This document shows positions 27,745 through 42,487 of a DNA stretch of 64,000 nucleotides, one piece after another. The stretch covers positions 12,592,001-12,656,000 of the forward strand of contig NC_135358.1 in NCBI RefSeq assembly GCF_051622035.1. Direction: 5' to 3'. Each line of letters opens with the position of its first letter. The first letter of the stretch is position 1. The stretch comes from Arctopsyche grandis. Taxonomy: Eukaryota > Arthropoda > Insecta > Trichoptera > Hydropsychidae. The position numbers and the translations under genes are program-made. Below the pieces are notes generated by a model. It was not told the DNA's origin, made no database searches, and worked only from the letters and a program-made list of their open reading frames with translations.

Positions 27745-28078
27745 TTTACCATGATTCCATTACGGATATTACCCCTGAGATATATATACCTAGGGCATTA
27801 AACTTGTACATATATAAATTTATATAAGTATTATAAATAGTAGTTACAAATAGTAGATAGGATGGTTTTGCCGATTTTGATTAAAAACCGCTTTAACAAT
27901 GAAATCATATAAATTGACAAACTTTGATAAGAAATCATATAAAGTCACAAATATCCAAGTCTGACTAGCAGCACTTCAGAAATACTTTATAATATATTCT
28001 CTTCAATCCAGGTCAACCTAAGGCTTGAACCCAGGTACGTCCTGATTGTTAGCATTAACGCAACCAAGATTAATAATT
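27745..28078 (-). mobile_element. tRNA-derived SINE, copy C
   Basis: On the - strand from 28,078 the sequence begins with ggttgcgttaatgctaac, an A-box-like segment. It continues to a B-box-like cctgggttcaagcc and then to the body shared with copy B (cagacttggatatttgtgac, then the atttcattgtt block and the ccatcctatctac-like block). It ends near 27,748 in the segment shared with copy D. This copy links the tRNA-like head to the body seen in the truncated copies. Confidence 0.65.
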
Positions 28079-29496
28079 TCATGTTTATTACAACTACATA
28101 CATATGTATATGTCGTATGCAATGAAACCAAAAACTATTAAATTTAAAATTCTAGGATAATAATTTTATTTTAAATTAAATTAATTTGCATTTAATAAAT
28201 ATTGAATTAAAAATTGAGGTAAGTCGTAATATAGTAGGGATATTATGATCATCCTTGTACCATGCCGACGGAGAGTGTAGAAACGGAGAGTTCATTTAAC
28301 TAGAATTGATGTTTCGCAGGGGACCCATCCCTATGATGAAAATAATACGAGATGACTTGACCGTGAGGCTCAAGACGAAACATCACTGTCGACCTCGCGC
28401 GTGTACGATGAGGCCAGTTTACCTTTGGTGGCGACAAATTTTGCCGTCTAAAAACGGCGAGGTCGACACCTGAAAATGGCAAACACCGACTGTATCACCT
28501 GACGTCAATTTGGTCGACGGTCCAATTAACTCTCGTGTGTTTACCGAACGTCCAAATCGACATGCTTTCGACCGCTAATACGTTCCGCGCCGATGGTTTT
28601 CGATTTTAAACCGAAAGTGTCAAGCTTGACTTGATTGTGCGCTATCCGATGGCATCGCCCACTTGCTTATACGCGGGGCTATTATCAAAATTGTGCACAT
28701 TGTGGATCTCGGAAAAAAATGCATAATGTGCCATTGTGTGTGTTCAATGCGATCTGTTGTCGCGTGGGCGCCTTTGTTGTCGCCTTGACACTGGACAACC
28801 CACGTTCGGGACGCGAGATTTTAATAATTCTACTCGATTTGTATTAAAGATATGCTATCACTGTCTGGTGGAGCTTTACGGTATATTCGAGATTGAAATC
28901 CCATTTGAATGCGAGCTTTTTCACTGCTTGTAAGTATGGTAATATAAAGTTGCGTATAATTCAATTCAATTCATTCCGATGGAATATGCTATATTCGCAG
29001 ATATAACTCAATCAGATTCGACCCAAAACTTAGTACATACTGTTTACAAGATATTGACGATCTTTCGTCAGAATTTTCCATTCGACAGGTTGTTTTCATA
29101 CAAAATTTGGCATGTTATCTGTTTGTATGTTCTAGTCGGATCATTTTTGAATTTTTGAATATTTTGAAGCAATACAAATTTGAATTCAAGGTGGCTAGTA
29201 TTATATGTTGATCGGCATATAGTGTAATGAACACAGAGATACATACATATGTATGTACTTCCTATCATTTAGTGATGTGTTATATCTAGAGTTGACATGT
29301 TGACATCTTGACAGTTACAATGTTTGTCATAGTGAAGCAGCAATATTTGAAATCGAGTATGTATAGCATGTTTGGATGCATTCAAAAGTCGTTAGTCTTG
29401 GCGTGCCATCTAGTAATATTATTATACCTTACCGTAAAATACATATAACCTTATCTATGTTTGTTCAAAGTATAATATAATATATAAATAACGTTA
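28079..29496. other. non-coding stretch
   Basis: A GC-richer section at about 28,260-28,850 has several short overlapping frames (up to 70 codons) without protein-like character. The rest is AT-rich, with TATG/CATA patches. No gene recognised. Confidence 0.45.
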
Positions 29497-32236
29497 CCGC
29501 TTGTAACTTTATCAATACAATTATTTGTCAAATACTAATAATCGTATTCTTGACCTAGCTATTAGTAGTTTCCCCTTATATATTTCTCGTGCTGACTCTA
29601 CGCTAATCCATGAAGATTCTCATCATTTATCCTTTTGCATCTCAATAATTTACAACAAATCTTCACCCTTGAATTATAATTATAATAAAACTTTCCTCTT
29701 TAGAAAAGCTGACTATGCTACAATTATTCCAATTTTAAGCGATATCAATTGGAATTCACTTTTGTCCAATTTAAATATTGATTTAGCTTGTAAAAAATTT
29801 TACGATACCTTACAAAATATTATTGAATGCCACGTCCCTTTTACTCTTAAATCTAAGCGTACCAAATATCCCCCTTGGTTTACATCGTCTCTTATTAAAA
29901 TAATAAAAGAAAAAAACAAATTCCATAAAAAATTTAAAATTTATTCAAATCCCTTAGATTATCAAAGTTTTTCACTATTAAGAGCTCGAATTAAAAAATA
30001 TTCTTTAATCTGCTATAGAAATTATATTTCTCTTATTCAAAATAATATTAAAACTAATCCCAAATCATTTTGGTCATATATAAATTCAAAAAAAAATACC
30101 TCCTCTTCATATCCTTCCGTAATGTATTATGGAAATAAGTCGGCTTCACATGGTTCTGAAATCTGTACCATTTTTGCTGACTATTTTGACTCCACTTTCA
30201 ATAGTGATTCTACCATTAACCTTTCTATCTCTAATACAGATACTTCTTCTTGTAACTTATCTACTTTTCATTTTGACTTATCTACTGTACTCAGTCACAT
30301 CAACTCTCTCAATGTTAATCTTGGTGCGGGTTGTGATGGTTTGCCTTCTTTTTTCCTTGTTAAATGTGCTGTCCCATTATCTCTTCCCATAACAATCCTT
30401 TTCAATCTTTCTATGTCGAACGGTAAATTTCCTGACTATTGGAAATTATCTTACATCACCCCTATTTTTAAAAAAGGTGATAAGAATCTTATTGAGAATT
30501 ACCGTCCTATATCTAAACTATCTGTCATTAGTAAAATCTTTGAAAAAATTATCTATAATTTCCTTTTCTCCAATTTCAAAAACTACATTATACCTGAACA
30601 ACATGGTTTTTTTAAGGGGAGATCGGTAGAGACTAACCTGCTTAATTTCACTAGTACTCTCACATCTTATATGGACAAACGAATCCAAATAGACGTCGTT
30701 TATACGGATTTCTCTAAAGCTTTTGATAAAATCAATCACAACCTTTTACTCAATAAACTTTGGTCCCTTGGAATCCGAGGAAATTTATTTCGTTGGATCT
30801 CTTCGTATATACTAAATCGTCACCAAATCATAATTCTCAATGGTTTTAGATCATCACTTAGACATATTCCTTCCGGTGTCCCACAAGGGTCGCATTTAGG
30901 TCCCTTATTCTTTTTACTCTATATTAATGATATCTCATACATCTTCAAACATTCCTTTATACTTCTTTACGCTGATGATTTAAAAATTTACAAACCTATA
31001 TACACCATAGACGATTGTCATAAGATACAAGAAGATCTAGATAGATTCTCTATATATTGTTTAAATAATGATCTTTTTATTAATCTAGAAAAATGCTCTA
31101 TTTTAAATTTCACTAGAAATAAGTCAATTATTACTAATCAATATCAATTAAATCATTCAATCCTTAACACGTCATCTTCTATTAAGGATCTTGGTGTAAT
31201 ACTCAATAATAAACTAGATTTCTCTGAACATATTTCTTTTATTACCAACAAAGCATTTAAATCTCTTGGATTCCTACTCCGCTCAACAAAACCCTTTAAT
31301 GATCCTTATGTACTAAAATTACTTTATTTTTCCTTTGTAAGGTCTCACCTTGAATTTGCCTCAATTATCTGGTCACCTTTTTATTTATCCCATATTAATT
31401 GTATTGAGAAAGTTCAACTTAAATTTATTAAATCCTTACGCTACCTTTTTCCTACCTATACCCATTCTACTGTTTCCGACATTTTAAAAATCCTTTCTTT
31501 TAACAATCTTTCTGTCAGGCGACGACATTCTGATGCTATATTCTTCTTTAAGCTCATAAATGGTTTCCTTGATTGTTCTGATTTACTGAATAAGGTTAAT
31601 TTCAGAATCCCAGTTCGATACCCTAGACGCGTTACACTCTTTTCACTTGATCCTTTCAATACTAATTCCCAAAAATATTTTTATCTGCAGCGCGTTTATC
31701 GTATGTTTAACGGAGAGCTGAATGAGGTTGATCTGTTTGGTATTTCCCTACATCAATTCAGGTCTAACATCAAGAGAATCTTGACCGATTGATTCATTTT
31801 TTCTTCTATTCTATTTTTCCAATATTTCCATTATTTTTATACTTTAGTTTAGTTATGTAATGTGCTATTTAATCATATTATAGCTTTCATTCCTTTCCAT
31901 TTCATTTGTTTATTTTGTATTTACCTTTTTCATTTGTTTTTTATATTTGTAAATTTCAATTTCTTCTTATATTCTATCTTATAACCTTTTCCAAATATTT
32001 TAATACTATAGTTTAATTATGCAATGTACTACATATTTTGTCATGCCTTTATTCTTTACTTTTTAATTTGTTTTCCTTATATTTATCTTTTTCATTTTTG
32101 TAAAAATCTATTATTGGACTCGGGTGTTACATATATTATTTATTTACTTTTTGTGTTTTTTATACCTATCTCTGTACATCCTGTCTGTTGATTTTTCAAT
32201 TAATAAAATAAAATAAAATAAAATAAATAAATAAAA
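29497..32236 (+). mobile_element. 5'-truncated non-LTR retrotransposon (jockey/CR1 superfamily)
   Basis: This is an insertion of about 2.7 kb. It starts inside the endonuclease end of ORF2 and runs through a complete reverse transcriptase to an AT-rich 3' UTR that finishes in a (TAAA)n tail (about 32,206-32,236). ORF1 and most of the endonuclease are missing, as expected from abortive reverse transcription. An in-frame TAA at about 29,508 precedes the open frame. No clear target-site duplication was found by eye. The base composition is more AT-rich than the Gypsy element and similar to the host. Confidence 0.85.
29525..31792 (+). CDS. non-LTR retrotransposon reverse transcriptase (ORF2 C-terminal part)
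   Basis: An uninterrupted frame of 755 codons copies element RNA into DNA at the target site. The first residues (RILDLAISS) match the end of an apurinic-type endonuclease. The reverse transcriptase follows: an NYRPIS motif near residue 325, YTDFSKAFDKINH near 392, GVPQGS near 450 and the catalytic LLYADD near 481. Then comes the conserved post-RT region DLGVILNNKLDF and VRSHLEFASIIWSP. There is no RNase H domain, as usual in this superfamily. The open frame begins after a TAA and has no natural ATG, so this is a truncated ORF2, not a full gene. The absence of stops over 2.2 kb suggests a fairly young copy. The clade is not resolved. Confidence 0.85.
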   Translation: MSNTNNRILDLAISSFPLYISRADSTLIHEDSHHLSFCISIIYNKSSPLNYNYNKTFLFRKADYATIIPILSDINWNSLLSNLNIDLACKKFYDTLQNIIECHVPFTLKSKRTKYPPWFTSSLIKIIKEKNKFHKKFKIYSNPLDYQSFSLLRARIKKYSLICYRNYISLIQNNIKTNPKSFWSYINSKKNTSSSYPSVMYYGNKSASHGSEICTIFADYFDSTFNSDSTINLSISNTDTSSCNLSTFHFDLSTVLSHINSLNVNLGAGCDGLPSFFLVKCAVPLSLPITILFNLSMSNGKFPDYWKLSYITPIFKKGDKNLIENYRPISKLSVISKIFEKIIYNFLFSNFKNYIIPEQHGFFKGRSVETNLLNFTSTLTSYMDKRIQIDVVYTDFSKAFDKINHNLLLNKLWSLGIRGNLFRWISSYILNRHQIIILNGFRSSLRHIPSGVPQGSHLGPLFFLLYINDISYIFKHSFILLYADDLKIYKPIYTIDDCHKIQEDLDRFSIYCLNNDLFINLEKCSILNFTRNKSIITNQYQLNHSILNTSSSIKDLGVILNNKLDFSEHISFITNKAFKSLGFLLRSTKPFNDPYVLKLLYFSFVRSHLEFASIIWSPFYLSHINCIEKVQLKFIKSLRYLFPTYTHSTVSDILKILSFNNLSVRRRHSDAIFFFKLINGFLDCSDLLNKVNFRIPVRYPRRVTLFSLDPFNTNSQKYFYLQRVYRMFNGELNEVDLFGISLHQFRSNIKRILTD

Positions 32237-34114
<1,878 letters not shown>

Positions 34115-34227
34115 TGCTATACATATATTCATATCTGCATATAATAAATATCATATGCACATATGAATATGAACTAATGTTTATTTATTATTTTGTTTAT
34201 TTAATAATTTATTCAGAGTATAAACTG

Positions 34228-34505
34228 TACTACTGCTGATCAGACTTGGATATTTGTGACTCCAAGTCGATCGTTTCCTATCAGAGTTTTCCAATTTATC
34301 TGATTTCATTGTTGAAACGGTTCCTCCGTCAAATTGGAAAAAAACCATCCCACCTACCGTGTCACCACTATTTGATTATGATTTCAAAAATTTATTATCT
34401 ATAACATAGATCTCTCGCTAATTTTCTTATTTATACTATTTGTATGTATTATGCTTATACGCCTGGTCACTAATATATAAAGGTTTTTTTTATTATAAAT
34501 AAAAT
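34228..34505 (+). mobile_element. SINE, copy B (5'-truncated)
   Basis: It starts at ctgctgatcagacttggat and lacks the tRNA-like head. Its body blocks (cagacttggatatttgtgac, cctatcagagttttccaattta, the atttcattgttgaaac block and ccatcccacctacc) match copies C and D, and partly copy A. It ends near ataaataaaat. Confidence 0.6.
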
Positions 34506-36112
34506 AAGCTATACTTTGGATCTTTACGTGCATATAAACCTTTTCTATTTTCAGGTAGATAATATATTAATTATATATTAGTTGGTCAGTTGATATTCAG
34601 TTTAGCCAGCTAATCAAAATATATATGAAATAAAATTAAAATTAGAAAACTACTTCCATGTTTTCGGCTTCAAAAAGTCATTTCATTATGCGCAACCATA
34701 TGTCATATGTCAAATTCCGAACCAAATGTCAACATAAACTCGCAATTTAATCAAAATAGTGAACATTAATAACCTTTTATTAGGCTCAAAATTCAACACT
34801 GAGTTCATTGTCTTATAAAATGCTTTCGAATTATAGCTCTTTTTTTCTGCCACGTAAGTTTTAGGTTTACCTGAAGAACAATCAATAGAAATTCAATATT
34901 TTTTTCGTAACGTATGTGAACGTTTTTGGTTACGCGGCATAATAAACAATTAAACTTTTACTTTTGAACGTGTGTAATTTCCAAAATTTGTAACAGATGC
35001 TGTTGTTCAAAATTACTATCAGCAATAAAAATTTTAACACCTTGTTTACGTCAGTAGGTCAAGCGTCATCGCACTCTTTCTAAAAATCGACCATGTCGTC
35101 GTTTTATCGATAAGATCGACGCTCTGTTCGATCTTGAACTTGGCCTATGGCGAGGCCATCGTTCACTTGCCCACGCGCTTCAAAGAACATCATCATTATG
35201 CCACATAATTAATCGGCTTCGTGGTTTATCTGCGCGCAAAAATTTCGCTTCGATTTTTTTCACCATCGCCTGTCTTAAATTCGAGCGATTCTTCAACTCC
35301 TCCGCGAATCTATTGTGCTATGAAATGAAATATCGACCATGGTGTCTCATGTTGATCATTTTTTTCTTCTCTAAATTGAACGCTCGTCATTCTTTGTCCG
35401 TGACCTGTCCTCGACGCTTCAATTCCGAGATGAACCGTCGTGTATGTCTAATTAATTATCTTTGCAGGTCCGTTTGGGCCAAGTCTCCTCGTCGAAGCTT
35501 TAACCTCCGATTAATTCTTAAGGCTAGTCGACCTTCGATGTTTTGTCCTACCTGCCTTATAAATGCCACACCAAAAGGTTAACCCTGTGGACAGGTGCAG
35601 GTGAAATTACGCGTGGAACGTGCGTCAGATGGCGACGTTCGACAAACTAGAACCAGATCTGTTTGGTATCTGTTCACGCATCGATGTTTATTATTAAGCT
35701 GCTTATGAAATACTCTATAATACTATTTCAACTTTTTGTGTGATCTTTAACTTCATTTTTTTTAATCCTACTATCCTACGTGTTACAAATGAATGATCGT
35801 AGTATGTAGACATATTTATATACCTATATAATACTGGTGCAATTCATGGCCACAGTTTCCAATTTAGGACCACCAAATTTAGTATATTATCTCAAAGTAC
35901 ATCAACTTGGCACATAGTAGAAAACTTGGGAAGTTTATACACGATGCAAAGCCTTAGTTAACAACATAATCATCAATCTCACGGTACCCTAACTTGGAAC
36001 CCGAAAGAGTTTCTGAAAGGTTTCGTTTCATACAAAAACGCAAATCTGTTTTATATCCTCTATGGAATTCCACAGCTTTCGATGTAGAATATATGTATAT
36101 AATGTGGTTGTA

Positions 36113-36113
<1 letters not shown>
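34506..36113. other. non-coding stretch
   Basis: AT-rich except 35,040-35,600, which is GC-richer and holds an 89-codon + strand frame without recognisable similarity. A tctttgcag acceptor-like site at about 35,459-35,467 and an ttttcag|gtaga junction at about 34,548-34,556 were seen, but neither could be tied to an exon. Confidence 0.45.

Positions 36114-36182
<69 letters not shown>
36114..36182. repeat. (TA)n microsatellite
   Basis: About 34 TA units, producing an artefactual IY-repeat in a - strand frame. Confidence 0.9.
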
Positions 36183-36185
<3 letters not shown>

Positions 36186-36784
36186 GCCGTTACTGGACTT
36201 TTTGTCCCTAATAATTAGGTGCGTGGTAGACATCATCATTTGATAGTTGTACCTCCTGCTAGCACACAATTCTTTATCGAATGGCTCTATTCCAAGAGCT
36301 ATCCGACTTCTCAATGAAATCGTTGCTGCTGAGCCTGAATGTGACATTTTCCACCTCAGTGAGCGAGGTTATCTATTTCATGATTGAATGTTATGTATGA
36401 GTGGAATTTTGATCTTCTCTCTTCCATTTGGACCTCGTAGGGATGTTTTGTATTTGCAGCTGGTTATTATATGTATATTGGTGCTGGCTATAGATGCAAG
36501 ACATTCCCTACTTTGTATTTTATATTATTTGTAATTTTTGCTTTATCTCCTATTATTATAATGCTATTGTTTTTTTTTTATGATTATGTATAAATGTATT
36601 TTTTGTCTGTATATACATATGTACATATATATTTTTCTCATTTCTCTGTATTTTTTCGACCATTGTGGCGCATTAGGGATTCCTTTAATGCCACAATGAT
36701 TAACTTTAACTTAAATAAATAAATAATACATATATGTCCATGTAGATTAGAATTTCTAATTAGAAGTATGACTATGGTCGTTGA

Positions 36785-37035
36785 TGTAATAGTGACAGAA
36801 AAAAATTGAAATGGCAATGAGCGAGTCACATAGCTAAGAGAACGAGCCATATGTAGATGGACGAAGGAAGTGCTCGAATGGTACCTGAGATAATGTAAAG
36901 GGTGCAAGGAAAGCTACAGGAGAGATGGGTGGATGAAATCAGAAAATGTGTGGATTGAGAGATGAATGCAAGCGTGTTTGAGAGGCCTTCATCCAACAGT
37001 GGATGGCGAATGGCTGTGAATGATGATATTTAGTA
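36785..37035 (+). pseudogene. decayed 3' end of an RTE-type LINE reverse transcriptase
   Basis: Pieces in shifting frames read VDGRRKCSNG, ERWVDEIRKCVD and RPSSNSGWRMAVNDD. They resemble the C-terminal WxDDI-type segment found in RTE/BovB-like reverse transcriptases (the part after the RT fold, before the stop). Several stops and frameshifts interrupt it. It ends near a tgaatgatgat run, in keeping with the short 3' repeats of RTE elements. The family assignment is from memory of the motif and is tentative. Confidence 0.5.
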
Positions 37036-40000
37036 TGCTATCTTCATCTCTTGTAAGTTTTTTTATAACTCATCCACCCACGCAACGCTGGACAATTCCT
37101 CTATTCATTATTATGGTAATTTGAAAAATTACATCTTTTTTATATTAATTACATTCATTTTTTTTTACATACATAAAACGCACACTTTCTATAAAGACAG
37201 TTTTAAGTTGTTAAGAATGAATAAATTTTAAATGGCCTACTTATTGAAAAGCTATTAAGTTTTTCATTGATCCATGAAGTTTTTGATTATTATTTTCATA
37301 TTAATTTCTACAATCAACTTTCGTTTCTTAGCGTTCTTCATTTTCAGTATGCATCATTACGTTCGTGATAAAATGTTCGACTTTGACTCGAATGGAGATG
37401 TTGTCATCTTTTATCAATTTGTCGAATGTCAAACCACGACGTCCGCGTGATTTTTATTTTATTCATTTTAGAGACGCATTTGCAAAAATAGAAAATAGAC
37501 TCAAGTTGATATCTTTTTATCGCGTTACCAATCTGGTCAAATGCGTTAACCGTTTGCGTGTCAGCCGCGCCTAAACAGCGCTCCTGATTTCCTCTTGCGT
37601 CAGTCGCAAACGATATATTTATTCAGAGACTGTTTTTCGCTTATCCGAGCTTTTATCGTCACTACACACACCTCTTAGTAAGCATTTTCGCTAGATAAAG
37701 AACGATGCGAACAAATTTGTCCGGTTTTTTTTCTGTCTCTTTCTCTCTCTTTTATTTATTTACGTCAACTTTGAATGAATTAACTTTTGTTGTGCGATAG
37801 ACGTGTTGATGGTACTATTGTCCTAGACAATGGCCGCTTTCACGTTAAATACGATTTTCCTGAAGGTGAATATAAAAGCTATTATGATCTTGCAAATTTT
37901 AGTGTGTTTATTATAACCAGTCGACACGGAAAGAGGTATTAGTTTTATATTGGATCGGTGGTCAAGCGGTCCTCAGGGTCGACCGCCATTTGATCCGATC
38001 CGCTTGACCGACACTTGTATGCTTGTCTCGCACTGCATTTTTCCTACATTTGATCTCGGCGTAAACCACCTTATCCTGTTGCTGGGAAAACGATATACCA
38101 TCGGCTGCGAGATGTTGGAAAAAAGTCGACCGACTACGGTCACCGTGGTATTGCCGGCACACATATATCATGCACGATTGACCTGGTGTGCTGCTGCTGG
38201 TCGGTTGGATTGATTCGATTGTTTGGCGATGGCAAGACGGATGATGCGACGACGCTAAATCAATACGTCCGACGTGAAAAACAAACAGGCAAAAAACAAT
38301 GGTTCTGCAAAACGGATACTCTCGGCGGTTTTTCTTTGCTTCCAATTATTGGTAAAAAGAAAAAAGGTCATTTTATATTTAAATCTATAGTGAATTTTAG
38401 AGAAAAAATATTGCTCCGCGTTCGTTTTATTGTTGAAGTGTTGTAATCCTAATTATCGATGTCCAATTTGTCGCGAAAATTGATTTATTCCTGATGAACA
38501 CTTGAACACGTTTTCATCGTCCAAAGTTATATATGCGAATCAGGTACGCATTGTATTATTTCAGTAATATAATATTCTTTGTGTTTCATCCATAGTCGCA
38601 ACTATTATAGGTGAAAGAACACTGGAATTCCTGAAGAGTACTTTTTAATTACAAATACATATTTGAAAATTACTTTTTAACTATCATTCTTTGAAACTAG
38701 TTTTGAAAGTTTGGCTTGTTTTCATAAAACTTTGTTTGCAACTTTTTTTATTTTTAAATAAAACTTTTCCTAGTGCACGGTTGCTCAAATTAATGTTTGT
38801 TTTTTTTTACTGTTGACTGAAACGTTCTAAATTCAAATTCTAACTATAATCGATAAAAATATGAATGTATTCTTATTTGCTGACAAATGTTTGATATTAC
38901 TTAATCCACATCATGAAAGTCGAGACGTTATTACTAGAACAATTAAGTTGTAGGTTGAGTAAGGAAAAATTAGACAGCTGGAGGTGTCTTTCACAGGGGT
39001 GTGCTCATGTACAATGCCTTCCCTGAGTATGTCAGGTTTTCTAAGACAGTGCAAGGAGACACCTCTGTAAGAGACAGTGCATATAAATTTTGTATATATG
39101 TATATAATTTTAGAGTTAAGTAATTGAGAATCTATTTGAGTAAATATAGATATAAATATTATATTAGCTAAATAGCTAAAATTATATAATCTAATATATA
39201 ATTTCGAAAGAGACTTTGTAAGTATGTAAATAAATATGTAATGTTGGTTGTTAACATCGAAAACAAATCGAAGTTTCTATGACGATTCGATATAAATTTA
39301 ATAAAAAATCAAATGAATATTTACTATTAGATTCGCCATGTGTAAGCTGTTTATATTACAAATACTGAGCGAAGCTGGGTAAAACAACTAGTTATAAATA
39401 TATAGAACACATCCTAAAAATGTGAAATGCACACAAAAATCATAAAAAATCGAAAATATAATTCAAAAACCTTTTCTTATGTCTGTGGTTTACTTGGGAG
39501 CGTTCGAGTAAAACAGCGGTATTTTAACATTAGTGTGACGTTAAAGTATTTTTATAAGTTCACGTACTCCCATAAAACCGTACTATAAATACGTGAACTT
39601 CCATTCTAACGATATCGCTTACATTGACCGCAACCCAAAGCCAAAGGTCTAAAACCACTCGTAAAATGACGTCAATTCCAATTGAGAATTACATCTCCCT
39701 ATTGACAACTTACCCTGCTGTAATTGACCTTTGACACGATATCCTAGCAAAAAAAATATTGCTTCGAAACCGCCAACCGCCACAAGATATCGGAATAGTC
39801 CAGAGCAGCAAAGGTAAAATAATCATTCGCATATACATATGTATGATTTAACAACATTAGCAACATTCCGCAATTGAGAATATTTACGTGTAAACACAGA
39901 CAGCGTGTTTACTGGTTTTACTACGTGCAGGAACATTATCGTTTAGATTGCTGGCGCGATTCAACCAGATTCCTAAACATCGTCGGAACGCCACTACCGT

Positions 40001-41159
40001 CGACAGATACGACGAACAATTGCGTAAATCGAACATTAATGATCCTAGATCGACGGACCAGATACCTATCCGAACATACACACGTTATAAATATAAACAG
40101 TAAATCGATATCTGCAGGGGCACCTGGCCAGGTATCGGAATTAGCAGGTAACCGCACTTGTCCTTCGATTGCCCAACCGCCTACATGACTTTCAAATTCC
40201 GAATCGATACACCGCTCATTATAAACCTGGTTGAATAATGAATGTGCACGGCTAGAGGTGCAACGGTTAAGTTTTTCAAAATTGAAATCTCGCAAGAAGA
40301 AAGTGTCCCGAGAGAGCGCCGAGTGAAAGTGAACCGACGCAGAGTGGAAAGCAGAAAGGAAAGGGCGATTGCGAGTTTTTGAATTTGGACCGAAATGCTT
40401 ATGCTTACCTTTCCAATCGGCGAAATGGGTCAAACAGATGTTTATATATGGATTCTCTTACGCTTTTAACCCTATTACTGCGGCGCCCGGTTGCCCGAGC
40501 TAATTTTATTCAATCCGTTTTATTAATAAATGTACGACACTCTTTTTTTTAGATTTTGTATGGACTTATTGAAATCTAAATTTTGGGAGTGCCAGTTTTT
40601 GAAACACGTGTTGATTTATTGATACGCTGTGGCATTTGACTCACATTAGTGGATTTTTAACCTTCTTTGCAGTCGTTTTTTTTTTTTTTCTGGAAAGTGG
40701 CCTATTATATTTTAAAACATATTATCTTAACATAATATAAAAATGATGAATCATACTCGGGCGTACATAATGATATTTAAAATTAAAATTTACCTAATTA
40801 ATTGTTTGAAATTAAATTATTATTGCTATCTTTAGCGAGACACTTCCTCCTTTTTATTATTATTTAACTAGTGTTCTGCCTTGTTAACTGAATTGATACA
40901 CGAATTAAAATAAAGTTATATGTTATAATATAAATATTTAGTAAGGTGATTTATGGGCACAGTGTGTGTGTGTCACCCGTGACTCGGCCCAACGTCGTAC
41001 ATGCCTGTCGTCAAATGACGCTCCACACCCCCTCCCCCACTTCCCCGCTACCACACTGCCCCGCGTCTCGAATACTTCACTCTGATTGGGTGTGTGTCCA
41101 CGCGTCTGCCACACACATACATCCGCATCGGTCACGTCTCTTTTTATGTATATTATATT
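37036..41159. other. non-coding stretch with GC-richer patches
   Basis: GC-richer patches lie at about 37,940-38,330, 39,640-40,430 and 40,960-41,140. Frames of 127 codons (37,962-38,345) and 165 codons (39,936-40,433), both on the - strand, sit there. Neither has recognisable domains, and both overlap long frames on the other strand, so I do not call genes. Promoters or untranslated exons are possible. A 9-bp inverted pair (gaggtgtct at 38,981, agacacctc at 39,057) is present. Confidence 0.4.
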
Positions 41160-41164
41160 ATATT

Positions 41165-41400
41165 TTCCCATGATACCATTACGAGTTTTACCCTGGATTT
41201 ATATACCTATGGTATTAAACTTGTACGTATATAAATTTAAATTATAAATTTGAAAGCATATTCAAATAGTTGTGAAAAATTGGAGGTAGGGTGGTTTTGC
41301 CTATTTGATGAAGAACCTTTTCTACAATGAAATCTGATATTGGTAAACCACCGAGCAATATAATGCTGGCTTTATAATATTATAATATATTTATTTTTTA
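41165..41400 (-). mobile_element. SINE, copy D (head missing)
   Basis: The + strand from about 41,168 (catgataccattacg, atatacctatggtattaaacttgta, the ggtggttttgcc-like block, atgaaatc) matches 27,748-27,930 in the same orientation. It is therefore a - strand copy of the same family. The tRNA-like head is absent. Confidence 0.6.
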
Positions 41401-42486
41401 TTATGGAGAAGAAAACATCACAATTGGTTGGGAACTATTTAGCTCTAAACGACTTCATCAATTACATTAAATATTTTTAATTTGAATTTATCCATTTTTA
41501 TAATACGAGTTTCGCACGAATCAAGATAACTCGCTAGCCGATTTATCGACTCGATTCAACATAATTATATATTATATTTTTTGTTGCAAATTTTGGTGAG
41601 TGGACTTATTTCCTAGTAATAAAAATTTATACCACAAAAGTCAAAGTTGAAAATACGTACATCAGATTGCCTAGCTCTCATCCTTGGAACGTTTTTTTAT
41701 TTTTATTATATGCCTATTATTCTTCGTTTATTGAATGGATACATTCTCCTTATGCCGCTTTTTCAACGCAGCACGCAACCGCTATAATACTCGATTTTTA
41801 TCAACGTGTAATCGGGTTCGATTCACTGGAGATTTTCCTTTGAAAATTTTGAAAATCGCAAGCGTAAAATTTCTCGATCAAAGTCCGTTATAAATTAACC
41901 GAAAATATTACACATATACAATCTACGATGATTAATTCACGCCTTAAATTGGAAATGTAGAATTTAGCTCGGTTCAATTAGACTAATTGGATCGATTCCA
42001 TTAGAAGCGTCTAATGTGCTTCAAATTTATATCGCTAGCGTTGTGTATGTAGATAACGTCTTCACGTCATTTGTAATTAAAGTATGTAGATATTGTCGTT
42101 TTATTTACGGTGGTTTTTGATATGGATTCGATTTCATGATTGACCCTCTTTACTATCTTACAGTGTGATTGAAATATTGAATTGTATCATTTACTTTTTT
42201 CTCAAATATCCATCTTTTCTTGTTTGTTTTAATTTTATACAGAACTATGAACCATTTATATTACATAATACGCACTATTGAGATTTGACTGTGAAATGAG
42301 TTGAATAAAGTTAATATTTTTCCATTCCAATTTCAAATTTTCGGTGTTTCTGGTAGAATTTACACACAATTAAGGTCAAGGTCTGATTTCGTGCTTGCTT
42401 AATTTTTATCGGAACCAAATTATTTATTCCGAGTTTGCTTACATATAATATATTAGTAAGTTTAAATAAAGTGATATATGATAGGG
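41401..42486. other. non-coding stretch
   Basis: AT-rich; nothing recognised. Confidence 0.5.
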
Positions 42487-42487
42487 A

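Noticed and set aside
37962..38345. 127-codon frame on the - strand
   Set aside because: Several overlapping frames on both strands are open here, and none looks like a protein family.
39936..40433. 165-codon frame on the - strand
   Set aside because: No recognisable domain, overlaps a 104-codon frame on the other strand, and no splice or promoter context; treated as chance in a GC-richer patch.
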